Below are positions 35,886 through 44,900 of a stretch of DNA of 59,710 nt, piece after piece. The notes below the pieces were generated by a model. The model was not told the origin of the DNA. It saw only the letters and a list, made by a program, of their open reading frames with translations, and did not search any database. Source of the DNA: an uncultured Burkholderiales bacterium (GTDB taxonomy: Bacteria; Pseudomonadota; Gammaproteobacteria; Burkholderiales; Burkholderiaceae_C); the NCBI GenBank assembly GCA_903831655.1, contig CAIKYO010000134.1, positions 1 to 59,710 of the forward strand, read 5' to 3'. A program made the translations under genes and the position numbers. Every line of letters starts with the position of its first letter. Within the stretch, counting starts at the first letter, position 1.

Positions 35886-36791
35886 TCAATTCGCTTCTTC
35901 GCTCTTGAGCGAATCAGGCTGCGGCCGTGTTTTTTGAATTGAAATCCATGCCGATGCGATGCCACACAGCACAATTAGCGCGATTCCAAAGCAAGCGGTG
36001 CGATCGGGTACGTGGCTAAACACCAGCCAACCCAACAGTGTGGCAAAGGCGATGGAGCTATACAAAAAGGGAGTAATGAGTGAGGCTTTGGTGCTTTGAA
36101 AAGCCAAGATGAGTAAAAAATGTCCCGCAGTACCAGCCGAGCCCGCCAAGAGCATGAGCCACCAATAGTGCGAGTCAAATTGAGTGGACCATGCTTGAAT
36201 CACCCAACATGAGATCACCAAGGCGCCTATGCAGCCCGTAAAGAGGTGCATCTTCATGGGCTCTTCTGTCTTGGTCATGTGACTGGTGAGCGTTTGAAAC
36301 AAGGCGTAAGAAATCGCCATCCCCAAAGGATACAGGGCCGCTTGAGGTGTGATGTCTCCACCCGGTCGCACTATGAACATGGCTCCCATTAAGCCCGCAA
36401 CCACCAAAATCCAACGCAAGGGGGTGACGTGCTCTTTCATGAATATGCGCGCCAAGATCGTGACAAGCAATGGGGTCACCATGGCGATGGCTGTGAATTC
36501 AGCCACGGGCACTTGCTCCAAGCTTTTAAAACCCAAGAAACTGCATGAAAGCAACAAAAAGGCTCTCAAGACTTGAAGTTTAAAGGCCTGGGTCGAAAAC
36601 AGTTTCAGTCCCTCTTTGGAGAGCATGAGAGCCGTCATGGCCAAAGCTTGAATCATGTACCTTGACCACAAGGCCATGATGAGTGGGGTGCCGATCAAGA
36701 TCACCTTGTTGGTGGTGTCCATCACCGCTATGAATCCCATGGCAGCGATGCTGAGCAAAATGCCATGTCTAGAGATGGAGTGACTTCTCAC
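35886..36791 (-). CDS. EamA/DMT family permease
   Basis: A 301-residue ten-helix drug/metabolite transporter family protein made of two EamA repeats (for example GFIAVMDTTNKVIL in the first, and GMAISYALFQTLTSHM in the second). The GTG at 36791 overlaps the stop of the PHP gene (GTGA), which suggests coupling. A start at 36845 would overlap that gene by 58 bases. The substrate is unknown; DMT members export amino acids, nucleosides or other metabolites. Confidence 0.82.
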   Translation of the reverse strand: MRSHSISRHGILLSIAAMGFIAVMDTTNKVILIGTPLIMALWSRYMIQALAMTALMLSKEGLKLFSTQAFKLQVLRAFLLLSCSFLGFKSLEQVPVAEFTAIAMVTPLLVTILARIFMKEHVTPLRWILVVAGLMGAMFIVRPGGDITPQAALYPLGMAISYALFQTLTSHMTKTEEPMKMHLFTGCIGALVISCWVIQAWSTQFDSHYWWLMLLAGSAGTAGHFLLILAFQSTKASLITPFLYSSIAFATLLGWLVFSHVPDRTACFGIALIVLCGIASAWISIQKTRPQPDSLKSEEAN

Positions 36792-37642
36792 TGGATGCGA
36801 TGCTCTAAGAGCTCCCAAACGGGTTTGAGTTTTCCAGGTAGCCAAGGCAGGGAGCCCAGGTCAATGCGGCTCTCATTGGGGCTGTGAAAGTCGCTCCCCC
36901 TTGAGGCAGCGAAGTCAAACTCCAAGGCCACATCTGCATATTTGATGTACTCATCTGGTGTGTGTGAGCCCGTCACGACCTCGATGCCTTGGCCTCCGTG
37001 GGCTTTGAATTCACTCATGAATGCAAATTCTTCTGTGGGCGTAAACCCATAGCGTCCTGGGTGGGCAATGATGGCCATGCCCTTGGAGGCGGTGATCCAG
37101 TGAACGGCGTCCTTCAAGGAGGCCCAACGGTGCTCAATGAAGCCGGGTTTGCCTTCTGTCAAATAGTTTTTGAACACCTCATTGGTGTCGCTACAAACGC
37201 CGCTCTCCACCAAATGTCTTGCAAAGTGGGTGCGACTGATGAGCTCAGGGTTGCCCGCAAAATTCAGCGCGCCTTCAAAACAATTGGGAATGCCCACTTT
37301 GGCGAGTTGATCGGACATCTCACGAGCTCTTTTCTCGCGGCCCCCGCGTGTGGCCAGCAAGCCCGATTGAATGAGGGGGTCTTCATCGTCAAAGCCCAAA
37401 CCCACAATGTGCACGGTTTTGTGGGCAAAGGTAACGGAGATTTCAACACCGGTTAAATACGAAAGCCCCAAGGACTTGGCACTGGCTTTGGCCTGCGCTT
37501 GTCCACCCACTTCGTCGTGATCGGTCAAAGACCACAACTCAACGCCATTTTTTTGTGCCCTTTGCGCCAAAGCGATTGGCGTGAGTGTGCCGTCTGACAC
37601 CACGGAGTGACAGTGTAGGTCAGCGTTGAGAAAAGACTTCAC
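36788..37642 (-). CDS. PHP-domain phosphoesterase (TrpH/RnaAM-like)
   Basis: A 284-residue metal-dependent phosphoesterase. PHP motifs are visible in order: ADLHCHSVVSDGTL (motif I), WSLTDHDEVGG (motif II), IAHPGRY (motif III) and ASRGSDFH (motif IV). TrpH/RnaAM enzymes remove the 3'-phosphate of 3',5'-nucleoside bisphosphates and trim RNA 5' ends. The length and the nearby yciO gene fit that subgroup. Confidence 0.86.
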   Translation of the reverse strand: MKSFLNADLHCHSVVSDGTLTPIALAQRAQKNGVELWSLTDHDEVGGQAQAKASAKSLGLSYLTGVEISVTFAHKTVHIVGLGFDDEDPLIQSGLLATRGGREKRAREMSDQLAKVGIPNCFEGALNFAGNPELISRTHFARHLVESGVCSDTNEVFKNYLTEGKPGFIEHRWASLKDAVHWITASKGMAIIAHPGRYGFTPTEEFAFMSEFKAHGGQGIEVVTGSHTPDEYIKYADVALEFDFAASRGSDFHSPNESRIDLGSLPWLPGKLKPVWELLEHRIQ

Positions 37643-37766
37643 CCCCCTATTGTAACTTTTCAGGTGAACTTGTGTTCAAAAGAGCCTACTCTCTCGGGCT
37701 CAAAGTGCTGTGGGCCAATGGGAGACTTAAAAAAGCCTTTCAAAGGAAGTGCTTGGCGTGTTTACT

Positions 37767-39476
37767 TTAAGCTTTGCATGCAATAAAGAGTTTGATTTTT
37801 TCGACGCCTCTCCACTCCTCGCATTCAAGTCGGTAGGCCAAGCGTGCCTTGGAGGAGAGAGGCTCAGTCTGGCCAAACCAAATTGCCGAGACCTCGGTTT
37901 GGTGAAACTTCAATTTAACGGACAGGTGCTTTTCCCCCACCACTCTTTGCTCCAAGACCTCAAATTCATTGACAAAAAGAGGTTGAGCAAATCCCTGCCC
38001 CCAAACTTGGGACTTTAGTTCGTGGGCCACTTCTAAGCTCATCTCTGAAGCGTGAAGGGGGCCATCGGTGAGCAACTCCTGGGTCAGCATTTCTACCGAG
38101 ATGAGCGAGAGGGCCACCTCTTGAAAGGCTTGTTCAAAAAGGGGCAAGTTATCCTCTTCAATCGTGCATCCGGCGGCCATCGCATGACCTCCAAACTGGG
38201 CGATGAGTTGGGGGAAGCGTTTGCTCATCACGTCCAGTGCGTCTCGCAAGTGAAATCCAGCAATGGAGCGGCCCGAGCCTTTGAGCAGATGCTCCTTGCC
38301 TGGGGCTTGGCTCATGGCGAAGACAAAAGTCGGGCGGTGGTAGAGGTCCTTCATGCGTGAGGCCACGATGCCCACCACACCTTCGTGAAAATCGGGATCA
38401 AAAAGGCACAAAGCGCTGGGTAAATTGTCGCTGTCATCGATCAAAGACTGCGCCAACTCAAGGGCTTGCTCGGTCATCTCTGACTCGATGCCTTTTCTGG
38501 ACTGGTTGATCTCATTGAGTTGTTCGGCCAATGCACGAGCTTTGGTGGGGTCTTTCGAGCGCAAACACTCAATGCCCAAAGTCATATCCGAGAGCCTACC
38601 GGCTGCATTGATGCGAGGGGCCAAAGAAAACCCCAAATCTTGAGCGCTCAATTGGGTGTGGTCTTTGCCTGCAACTTCAATCAAGGACGCGAGACCTTCG
38701 CTGAGATGGCCTTTTTTAATGCGTTCAAGTCCTTGGTGAACCAGCCTGCGGTTGTTGGCATCCAAGCTCACCACATCGGCCACGGTGCCCAACGCCACCA
38801 AGGGGAGCAAACCATCGAGTTTGGGCTCAGGTCTCTCTGAGGTGAAGAAGCCCCTTTGTCTCAATTGAGCTCGGGTGGCCAAGAGGACATAAAACATCAC
38901 GCCCACACCCGCCAAGTGTTTGCTTGGAAAATGACAACCCTTTTGGTTGGGGTTGACGATCACGTCGGCTTGCGGGGTGAGATGGGAGGGCAAGTGGTGA
39001 TCGGTGATGATCACTTGAAGGCCCAGCTCTTTGGCCACTTTGACCCCTTCTATGCTGGCAATGCCATTGTCCACGGTGAGGAGCAGGTGTGCGCCTGTGG
39101 CCTTTACTTTGTGGGCCAAATTGGGGGTGAGGCCATAGCCATCCAGCATTCGGTCGGGAACGATGAACTGGTTTTTTTGACTCCCCATCATCTCAAGACC
39201 CAAAAGAGCCACCGCGCAAGCCGTGGCTCCGTCGCAATCGTAGTCTGCAACGATGCAAATGCCGCTTTGTGATTCAATGGCTGTTGCCAATTGCTCGCCC
39301 GCCTGGACACATCCCAACATTTCTTGAGGAGCGATCAACTGACCCAAGGACATGTCAAGCTCACTGGCCTCACGTACATTTCGGTTGGCCAATAATCGAC
39401 TCATGAGGGGTGAGACACCGTGGGTTTGCAGTGCTTGTGCCAACTCGGGTGCTTGGGGGCGAGATTTAATTTTCAT
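37767..39476 (-). CDS. recJ: Single-stranded-DNA-specific exonuclease RecJ
   Basis: 5'-3' exonuclease for recombination and mismatch repair. The 569-residue product has the DHH-family motifs VADYDCDGATAC (motif I), LTVDNGIAS (II), ITDHHLP (III, with DHH) and LAGVGVMFY (IV), then the DHHA1 segment with SGRSIAGFHLRDAL and GGHAMAAGC, and a C-terminal OB domain. The ATG at 39476, overlapping the end of the upstream gene by 11 bases, is chosen over one at 39518. Confidence 0.94.
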   Translation of the reverse strand: MKIKSRPQAPELAQALQTHGVSPLMSRLLANRNVREASELDMSLGQLIAPQEMLGCVQAGEQLATAIESQSGICIVADYDCDGATACAVALLGLEMMGSQKNQFIVPDRMLDGYGLTPNLAHKVKATGAHLLLTVDNGIASIEGVKVAKELGLQVIITDHHLPSHLTPQADVIVNPNQKGCHFPSKHLAGVGVMFYVLLATRAQLRQRGFFTSERPEPKLDGLLPLVALGTVADVVSLDANNRRLVHQGLERIKKGHLSEGLASLIEVAGKDHTQLSAQDLGFSLAPRINAAGRLSDMTLGIECLRSKDPTKARALAEQLNEINQSRKGIESEMTEQALELAQSLIDDSDNLPSALCLFDPDFHEGVVGIVASRMKDLYHRPTFVFAMSQAPGKEHLLKGSGRSIAGFHLRDALDVMSKRFPQLIAQFGGHAMAAGCTIEEDNLPLFEQAFQEVALSLISVEMLTQELLTDGPLHASEMSLEVAHELKSQVWGQGFAQPLFVNEFEVLEQRVVGEKHLSVKLKFHQTEVSAIWFGQTEPLSSKARLAYRLECEEWRGVEKIKLFIACKA

Positions 39477-40527
39477 GAAAAATCGTTGAAGGGTGTATTC
39501 GAGAAAAGAGCCGGGCATTGAGCTGAGACAAAAATCCTTTGATGCCAGCGCTTGGGCTTTTGAGCCAAACTTTGGTGCTTTGTGTGCCGCAGAGCATCAA
39601 GCACTCAAAAGCCCCTGGCTTGAGTTGGGCAAAGAGCTGAGTGTCCAAGCTCTCCAGGGCTTGCGCCCAGGCTCTCCAGTCCCCTCTTTTGTAGGGCTCA
39701 CGCAGGTGTTCATCTATCCATATGGGGCTGCTGTGTTGGCTCTCTTGGATGGATCCAACCGAGGGGTTGGAGAGCCAGTGCAGGTGCTCAGATGACAGAG
39801 ATGAGGTGCCCGTGCCACTGAACCAAATGGAGTTCAAGGCGGATGCCCTGCCTTGATTGATGGGGTGGTGGTAGAGCAGCATTTGTACTTCACTTTGAAG
39901 TCTTTTCAAGGACTGACTTTGCCCCATTTTGTCATTTGGAAACTCAAAGGTGTTGCCCACCAACCAAGGCTCCACCTCTTGCCCCAACACGCGAAGTGGA
40001 CTGGCCGTGGGTAGAGCATGAAACAGTTCTGATTGGGCAAGCCAAACGCCAGGTTTGTGTTTAAAGAGAGAAATTCCCACTTGAGCAAAAAATGGGGACA
40101 GCTCAGCTCTGAGCGCCTCACTTTGTTGCTCCTCCAAAGGATCCGCATCGAGCATGAAGACTTGCCCGGAGTTCACGTGCCAGTGGCACAGACTGATCAA
40201 GGCCCAGCCGAGCTGCGGGGGGGACTCTTCGCTCTCTTTGGGCAGGAGTTGAGTGGCCAAAGCATGCGCCTCTCCCGTCAATCCGTTGGCGGCTGGATGG
40301 GTCTCCATGTGAGAGTCAAGAGCCATTCGAATGGCTTCCTCTAGGGGTGTATTCAATGCAAACTCATTCAAACGAGTGCCCTTGATTTCTTGGGCCTCTT
40401 GGAGCCAGTTTTTGAGATGCGGGGTGCCTAAGGAGCTGAGGATGTGGCCAATGGGAGAGGACTTTTCCTCTCCCAATGGGGCGTCCTCTGAGGGGATCAA
40501 AGCCGCGTCAACGATCAAGGTTTGCAT
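39466..40527 (-). CDS. RecJ-linked conserved protein (phosphoglycerate-mutase-like annotation in relatives)
   Basis: A 353-residue soluble protein with no signal or membrane segment. Blocks such as WALISLCHWHVNSGQVFMLDADPLEEQQSEALRAEL and WFSGTG correspond to a betaproteobacterial family often labelled cofactor-independent phosphoglycerate mutase and located before recJ. I do not see the serine or metal-binding motifs of the alkaline phosphatase superfamily, so a mutase activity is doubtful. Its stop overlaps the recJ start by 11 bases, so the two are coupled. Its function is unknown. Confidence 0.65.
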   Translation of the reverse strand: MQTLIVDAALIPSEDAPLGEEKSSPIGHILSSLGTPHLKNWLQEAQEIKGTRLNEFALNTPLEEAIRMALDSHMETHPAANGLTGEAHALATQLLPKESEESPPQLGWALISLCHWHVNSGQVFMLDADPLEEQQSEALRAELSPFFAQVGISLFKHKPGVWLAQSELFHALPTASPLRVLGQEVEPWLVGNTFEFPNDKMGQSQSLKRLQSEVQMLLYHHPINQGRASALNSIWFSGTGTSSLSSEHLHWLSNPSVGSIQESQHSSPIWIDEHLREPYKRGDWRAWAQALESLDTQLFAQLKPGAFECLMLCGTQSTKVWLKSPSAGIKGFLSQLNARLFSRIHPSTIFHEN

Positions 40528-40625
40528 GCAGTGTTTTCAAATGAAAGGTGTGTGGACCGTGATAACTCGCGAAAAAAACGATTCGACTATAGACCCTCAT
40601 TGTGTACGATGCCACAATACAGGCC

Positions 40626-41900
40626 ATGACCACTTTTGAAAAACCCTCAATTCCCTTTGAATTTAAATTGGGATGGCGCTATACCCGGGCGAAAAAAGAC
40701 TCCCGAAAAAACCACTTCATCTCCTTTATCTCAGCGGTCTCCATGTTGGGCATCGCGCTGGGGGTGGCTGCTTTGATCATTGTGTTGAGCGTGATGAATG
40801 GCTTTCAAAAGGAGGTTCGAGACCGAATGCTGGCGGTGGTCTCCCACGTTGAGATCGTCCCCAGCGCTCAAGGCGAACTACTGGACTGGCCCGCTTTGGG
40901 AGAGAGGGTCTTGAAAACGCCGGGCGTCTTGGCTTATGCCCCCTATGTTGCCGAGCAAGCTCTCTTGGTCAAGGGGGACTTGATGAGGGGCTCTTTGGTG
41001 CGCGGAATTGATCCCAGCCTAGAGGGTGGGGTTGCAGAATTTGCAACGCAATTGCCAAAGTCTTTGAAGGAGGCCTTGGTGCCCGGTCGCTATGGGGTGA
41101 TTTTGGGAGATGAAATGGCACAAGCCATGGGAGTGAGCCAAGGGGATGCATTGGTTCTGGTGGCGCCCAGTGGAGAGCTCACACCCGCTGGTGTTTTGCC
41201 CAGAATGAAGCAGCTCAGAGTGTTGGGTTTGTTTCACTCGGGACATTATGAATTCGATGCCTCTTTGGTGCTCTTGAATATCGAGGATGCGGAGCACCTT
41301 TTTCGCCTGAGTGGTCCCACTGGACTCAGGCTCAAAGTAGAGGAGCCGCAGGCAGCCAAGGCTTTGGCTGAGGACATCCAAAACCAATTGGGAGCTGATT
41401 ATTTTGTGAGCGACTGGACCCGACAAAACAAGACTTGGTTTGCTGCAGTTCAGGTTGAAAAGCGCATGATGTTCATCATTCTCACTTTGATTGTGGCTGT
41501 GGCTGCCTTTAATTTGGTGAGTACTTTGGTGATGACGGTGACCGATAAGCTTGCGGACATTGCCATTCTTCGCACATTGGGTGCGAGTCCATCCTCCATC
41601 ATGACGATCTTCATGATTCAAGGCTCATTGGTGGGTGTTGTTGGCACATTGAGTGGTTTGGCACTGGGCGTTTTGGTGGCCTTTAACATCGATGTCATCG
41701 TGCCCTTTATTGAGCACTTGTTGGGCACAAGATTCTTGCCCAAAGACATCTACTTCATCTCGAGCATGCCCAGTGACCCCAGGGCCAGTGATATCGTGCC
41801 CATTGTGTTGATTTCTTTGGTGTTGTCACTCTTGGCGACCCTGTACCCGAGTTGGCGAGCAAGCCGAGTCAAACCCGCAGAGGCGTTGAGGTATGAGTAA
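40626..41900 (+). CDS. lolC: Lipoprotein-releasing permease LolC/LolE
   Basis: Membrane component of the LolCDE transporter, which extracts outer-membrane lipoproteins from the inner membrane. The 424-residue product has an N-terminal helix in a typical context (GWRYTRAKKDSRKNHFISFISAVSMLGIALGVAALIIVLSVMNGF), a large periplasmic domain (~70-270) and three C-terminal helices of the FtsX fold ending RASRVKPAEALRYE. Only one LolC/E gene is present, so it probably works as a homodimer (LolF-like). It overlaps lolD by eight bases. Confidence 0.92.
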   Translation: MTTFEKPSIPFEFKLGWRYTRAKKDSRKNHFISFISAVSMLGIALGVAALIIVLSVMNGFQKEVRDRMLAVVSHVEIVPSAQGELLDWPALGERVLKTPGVLAYAPYVAEQALLVKGDLMRGSLVRGIDPSLEGGVAEFATQLPKSLKEALVPGRYGVILGDEMAQAMGVSQGDALVLVAPSGELTPAGVLPRMKQLRVLGLFHSGHYEFDASLVLLNIEDAEHLFRLSGPTGLRLKVEEPQAAKALAEDIQNQLGADYFVSDWTRQNKTWFAAVQVEKRMMFIILTLIVAVAAFNLVSTLVMTVTDKLADIAILRTLGASPSSIMTIFMIQGSLVGVVGTLSGLALGVLVAFNIDVIVPFIEHLLGTRFLPKDIYFISSMPSDPRASDIVPIVLISLVLSLLATLYPSWRASRVKPAEALRYE

Positions 41901-42618
41901 CATGTCATTGATCGAAAACACTTGGCATTCGCCTGATGAGCCAGTCTTGAATGCAAAAGGGGTCTGTAAGCGTTTTGAACAAGGTCCCTTGCGAGTGGAT
42001 GTGTTGGGTGGCGTGGATTTGAGCTTGTCCGCTGGCCAAAGTTTGGCCATCGTTGGAGCGTCAGGGTCTGGGAAAAGTACTTTGCTCCACATCTTGGGTG
42101 GACTTGAGAGTCCCTCATCGGGTTCCGTCAAGTTGATGGGTCATGATTTGAGTGAGCAAAATACGACGCAGTTAGGGCGATTGAGAAATCAACACCTGGG
42201 GTTCGTGTATCAATTTCACCATCTCTTGCCCGAGTTCAGTGCTTGGGAAAATGTTGCCATGCCGCTTTGGCTCAGGAGAGCGCCCCTTCAAGAGAGTAGA
42301 GCCCAAGCGCTGGGTCTTTTAAAGCGCTTGGGTCTTGAGCACCGTGCTGAGCACCGCCCCTCTGAGCTCTCCGGGGGAGAGCGCCAAAGAGTTGCCATGG
42401 CGCGTGCTTTGGTGACGCACCCAGCGTGTGTGTTGGCCGATGAACCCACTGGCAACTTGGACCGTGCAACGGCCAAAGAGGTGTTCAATTTGATGCTTGA
42501 GTTCACCAAAAGCTTCAACACGTCCTTCATTGTCGTGACCCATGACCATGAGCTGGCCAGCTTGTGCGAGAGAACCTTGTATTTGAAACAAGGCCAACTC
42601 CATCCCCGTGAGTCTTGA
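41893..42618 (+). CDS. lolD: Lipoprotein-releasing ATPase LolD
   Basis: ATP-binding subunit of LolCDE. The 241-residue protein has Walker A GASGSGKSTLLHILGGLE, the Lol-characteristic FVYQFHHLLPEFSAWENVAMPL, signature LSGGERQRVAMARAL and Walker B CVLADEPTGNLD. It is coupled to lolC by overlap, and tatD begins 16 bases downstream. Confidence 0.95.
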   Translation: MSNMSLIENTWHSPDEPVLNAKGVCKRFEQGPLRVDVLGGVDLSLSAGQSLAIVGASGSGKSTLLHILGGLESPSSGSVKLMGHDLSEQNTTQLGRLRNQHLGFVYQFHHLLPEFSAWENVAMPLWLRRAPLQESRAQALGLLKRLGLEHRAEHRPSELSGGERQRVAMARALVTHPACVLADEPTGNLDRATAKEVFNLMLEFTKSFNTSFIVVTHDHELASLCERTLYLKQGQLHPRES

Positions 42619-42633
42619 CTCAGAGTGACTCGG

Positions 42634-43506
42634 ATGATCAAGGGCTGGATTGATTCTCATGTGCACTTGGATGCACAAGAGTTTTCCTCTGATGTGGCAG
42701 AGGTGAGAGCGCGTGCGAGAAAGCTAGGCGTGTCTCATTGTGTGATTCCAAGTGTGGACAAAAATAATTTTGAAGCTGTTCGCACCTTGGCCCATGCCTT
42801 TGGGGACTTTTATGCTTTGGGCATCCATCCCATGTACACGCCAAATGCTCAAGATCAAGACCTGGTCACCTTGGAGAATTTGATTGCTCGCGCACAGGGT
42901 CCTCAAAAAGATTCCAGGCTCTTGGCTGTGGGCGAAATCGGAATCGATGGCTTCATCGAAAATTTGGATTTCACAAAACAGCAGCATTTTTACGTAGAGC
43001 AACTCAAAATTGCCAAACGCCATGGTTTGCCTCTCATCCTCCATGTTCGCAAGTCAGCCGACGCTTTGCTAAAAGAGCTTCGTCGCTTGGGCTCAAATGG
43101 TGGCATTGCACACGCCTTCAACGGCAGTGTCCAGCAAGCACGCACCTTCATTGACTTGGGCTTTTGTTTGGGCTTTGGGGGTGCGGTGACCTTTGAGCGA
43201 GCCAAGCATTTGCGTGAGTTGCTCAGAGTGCTCCCCAAGAGCTCCATCGTGCTTGAAACCGATGGACCCGATATACCACCTCATTGGCTATATGTCCCCG
43301 CTCATGAAAGAGCGAGTGGTCGAGCGCAAAACAGAAATGAACCGGGTGAGGTTCCCCAAATCGCAGCAACAGTGAGCGCTTTCATGGGGCTGGGGCTTGA
43401 GGAGTTGCAAGAGACCACGAGTGAGAACGTTTCTCGTGTGCTTCGCATACCCTCACATTTGAAATTCGAAGTGGGTGTGTCAAACTCTAATGAAAGTCAG
43501 TCATGA
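42634..43506 (+). CDS. tatD: TatD family metal-dependent hydrolase
   Basis: A 290-residue TIM-barrel hydrolase of the TatD DNase family. Metal ligands are in DSHVHLD near the N terminus, GEIGID, LILHVRKS, HAFNG and the LETDGPD block; most TatD proteins have ETDxP/S there, and here the third position is Gly. The family shows 3'-5' DNase and possibly D-aminoacyl-tRNA-related activity. ATG 42634 is chosen; a GTG three codons earlier is possible. It overlaps the next gene by ATGA. Confidence 0.88.
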   Translation: MIKGWIDSHVHLDAQEFSSDVAEVRARARKLGVSHCVIPSVDKNNFEAVRTLAHAFGDFYALGIHPMYTPNAQDQDLVTLENLIARAQGPQKDSRLLAVGEIGIDGFIENLDFTKQQHFYVEQLKIAKRHGLPLILHVRKSADALLKELRRLGSNGGIAHAFNGSVQQARTFIDLGFCLGFGGAVTFERAKHLRELLRVLPKSSIVLETDGPDIPPHWLYVPAHERASGRAQNRNEPGEVPQIAATVSAFMGLGLEELQETTSENVSRVLRIPSHLKFEVGVSNSNESQS

Positions 43507-44264
43507 AATCCAAGTCCAAAAACGCGCAGGACCTGCCCAGCGTCAATACTTCTGAGTTTGACGGGGTGAGGTACTTGCATTTGGGTAGCGAGTGGGTGCA
43601 AGGCTCGATGAAAATTGACAAGCCCTTTGAGATTGACTTGGAGTATGTGCAACGCATGATGGCGTGGTTGCTGTTCATTGAGCCTCAAAGCATCCCCAAC
43701 TGTCACGCCATGCAATTGGGATTGGGCTCAGGCGCTTTGACCAAATTTTGCGCCAAAAAAATGGGGCTTCAAACCACCGCCATTGAGCTCAACCCCCAAG
43801 TGATCGCTGCCTGTCGTTTGTGGTTCAAGTTGCCCAAAGATTCGAGTACCTTGTCGGTGATTTTGGCTGACGCCCAAGAGGTGGTGAGTCACGAGCACTG
43901 GAGAGGACAAATTGACGCGCTGCAAGTTGACCTCTACGACCAAGAGGCGGCCGCTCCGGTCTTGGACGGGGAAGACTTCTACCAAGGCTGTCAAAGCCTT
44001 TTAACCTCCCAAGGGGTCATGACGGTGAACCTGTTCGGTAAGAACAGTCAGTTTGAGGTGAGTCTTGAAAAAATCAAACGGGCTTTTCCCAAAGGCACGG
44101 TTTGGTGTTTCAAACCCACCAAAGAAGGCAACACCGTTGTGCTCGCTCAAAACCACCAAGCCTCAGTTTCTCGAGAGGAGTTGGAGTCAAGAGCTGATCA
44201 CATTTATAAGCAATGGGGTTTGCCTGCGAAAAAATGGCTCAAAGTCTTGAATCCATCGGTCTAA
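43503..44264 (+). CDS. Spermidine-synthase-like methyltransferase
   Basis: A 253-residue Rossmann-fold protein resembling spermidine synthase without its N-terminal beta domain. Motif I is LGLGSGALTKFCAKKMGLQTTAIELNPQVI. It continues with VDLYDQEAAAPVLDGEDFYQ, where spermidine synthases have their acidic polyamine-binding region. Whether it makes polyamines or is a related transferase is not clear. It is translationally coupled to tatD and is the last gene of the lol-tatD unit. Confidence 0.75.
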   Translation: MKSKSKNAQDLPSVNTSEFDGVRYLHLGSEWVQGSMKIDKPFEIDLEYVQRMMAWLLFIEPQSIPNCHAMQLGLGSGALTKFCAKKMGLQTTAIELNPQVIAACRLWFKLPKDSSTLSVILADAQEVVSHEHWRGQIDALQVDLYDQEAAAPVLDGEDFYQGCQSLLTSQGVMTVNLFGKNSQFEVSLEKIKRAFPKGTVWCFKPTKEGNTVVLAQNHQASVSREELESRADHIYKQWGLPAKKWLKVLNPSV

Positions 44265-44343
44265 ATGTAAACCCTAGGTTTTAAAATATGCTACATAATG
44301 CGAGGGTAATTCAAAGCCCGCATAGGGTTTTCCATAGGCGTGG

Positions 44344-44365
44344 ATTGTGAGCGATGGCTCACAAT
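44344..44365. promoter_or_regulatory. Perfect 9-bp palindrome resembling a lac-type operator
   Basis: ATTGTGAGC (44344-44352) and GCTCACAAT (44357-44365) are perfect reverse complements separated by GATG. The half-sites equal those of the symmetric lac operator but with a four-base insertion. The element ends 34 bases before the tctB GTG, in its probable leader, so it may be a regulator site or an mRNA hairpin. Confidence 0.5.
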
Positions 44366-44399
44366 TCGCCATCCCAATGATTTGTCTAGGAGAAGCGTA

Positions 44400-44888
44400 G
44401 TGAATATCAAGAGTCGCAAGGACTTTTACTCAGGACTGATGTTCCTGATCGTGGGTGGTGCTTTTGCATTTGGCGCCACCTCTTACACCATCGGCACCAG
44501 TGCTCGCATGGGCCCCGGTTACTTTCCCATGCTATTGGGAATCATCATGGCCATTTTGGGCGCTGTGGTGTTGGTGCTCTCTTTGATTGTGGAGACCCCC
44601 GATGGTGATCATGTTGGAAAATTTGCATGGAAGCCCATCATTTTTGTTCTTGGTGCCAACTTGGCTTTTGGTGTTTTGCTTTGTGGCTTACCCAGCATTG
44701 GTTTGCCTCCTTTTGGTTTGATTGCCGCCATTTTTGCGCTCACCATTTTGGCCAGTGCCGCTGGAGACGAGTTCAAGTGGGGCGAAGTCCTTATTTTGTC
44801 TGTCATTTTGTCGGTCATGAGTTACTTGGCTTTCATCGTTTTGCTGCAATTGCAAATGCCCGTGTGGCCCACGTTTATTACAGGTTAA
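44400..44888 (+). CDS. tctB: Tripartite tricarboxylate transporter small subunit TctB
   Basis: Small membrane subunit of a TTT transporter. The 162-residue product has four hydrophobic segments and the TctB opening KDFYSGLMFLIVGGAFAFGATSYTIGTSARMGPGYFPMLLG, with the GPGYFP hallmark. The GTG at 44400 has a strong AGGAGA ribosome binding site (44388-44393). A start at 44340 would place the palindrome inside the gene and lacks such a site. tctA follows 12 bp downstream, and no tctC accompanies the pair. Confidence 0.9.
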   Translation: MNIKSRKDFYSGLMFLIVGGAFAFGATSYTIGTSARMGPGYFPMLLGIIMAILGAVVLVLSLIVETPDGDHVGKFAWKPIIFVLGANLAFGVLLCGLPSIGLPPFGLIAAIFALTILASAAGDEFKWGEVLILSVILSVMSYLAFIVLLQLQMPVWPTFITG

Positions 44889-44900
44889 GGAGTTTTCACA

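Noticed and set aside
44344-44365. A true LacI operator controlling a lac-like operon.
   Set aside because: The four-base spacer breaks lac operator geometry and no lac genes or LacI are in the window. Only the half-site likeness is reported.
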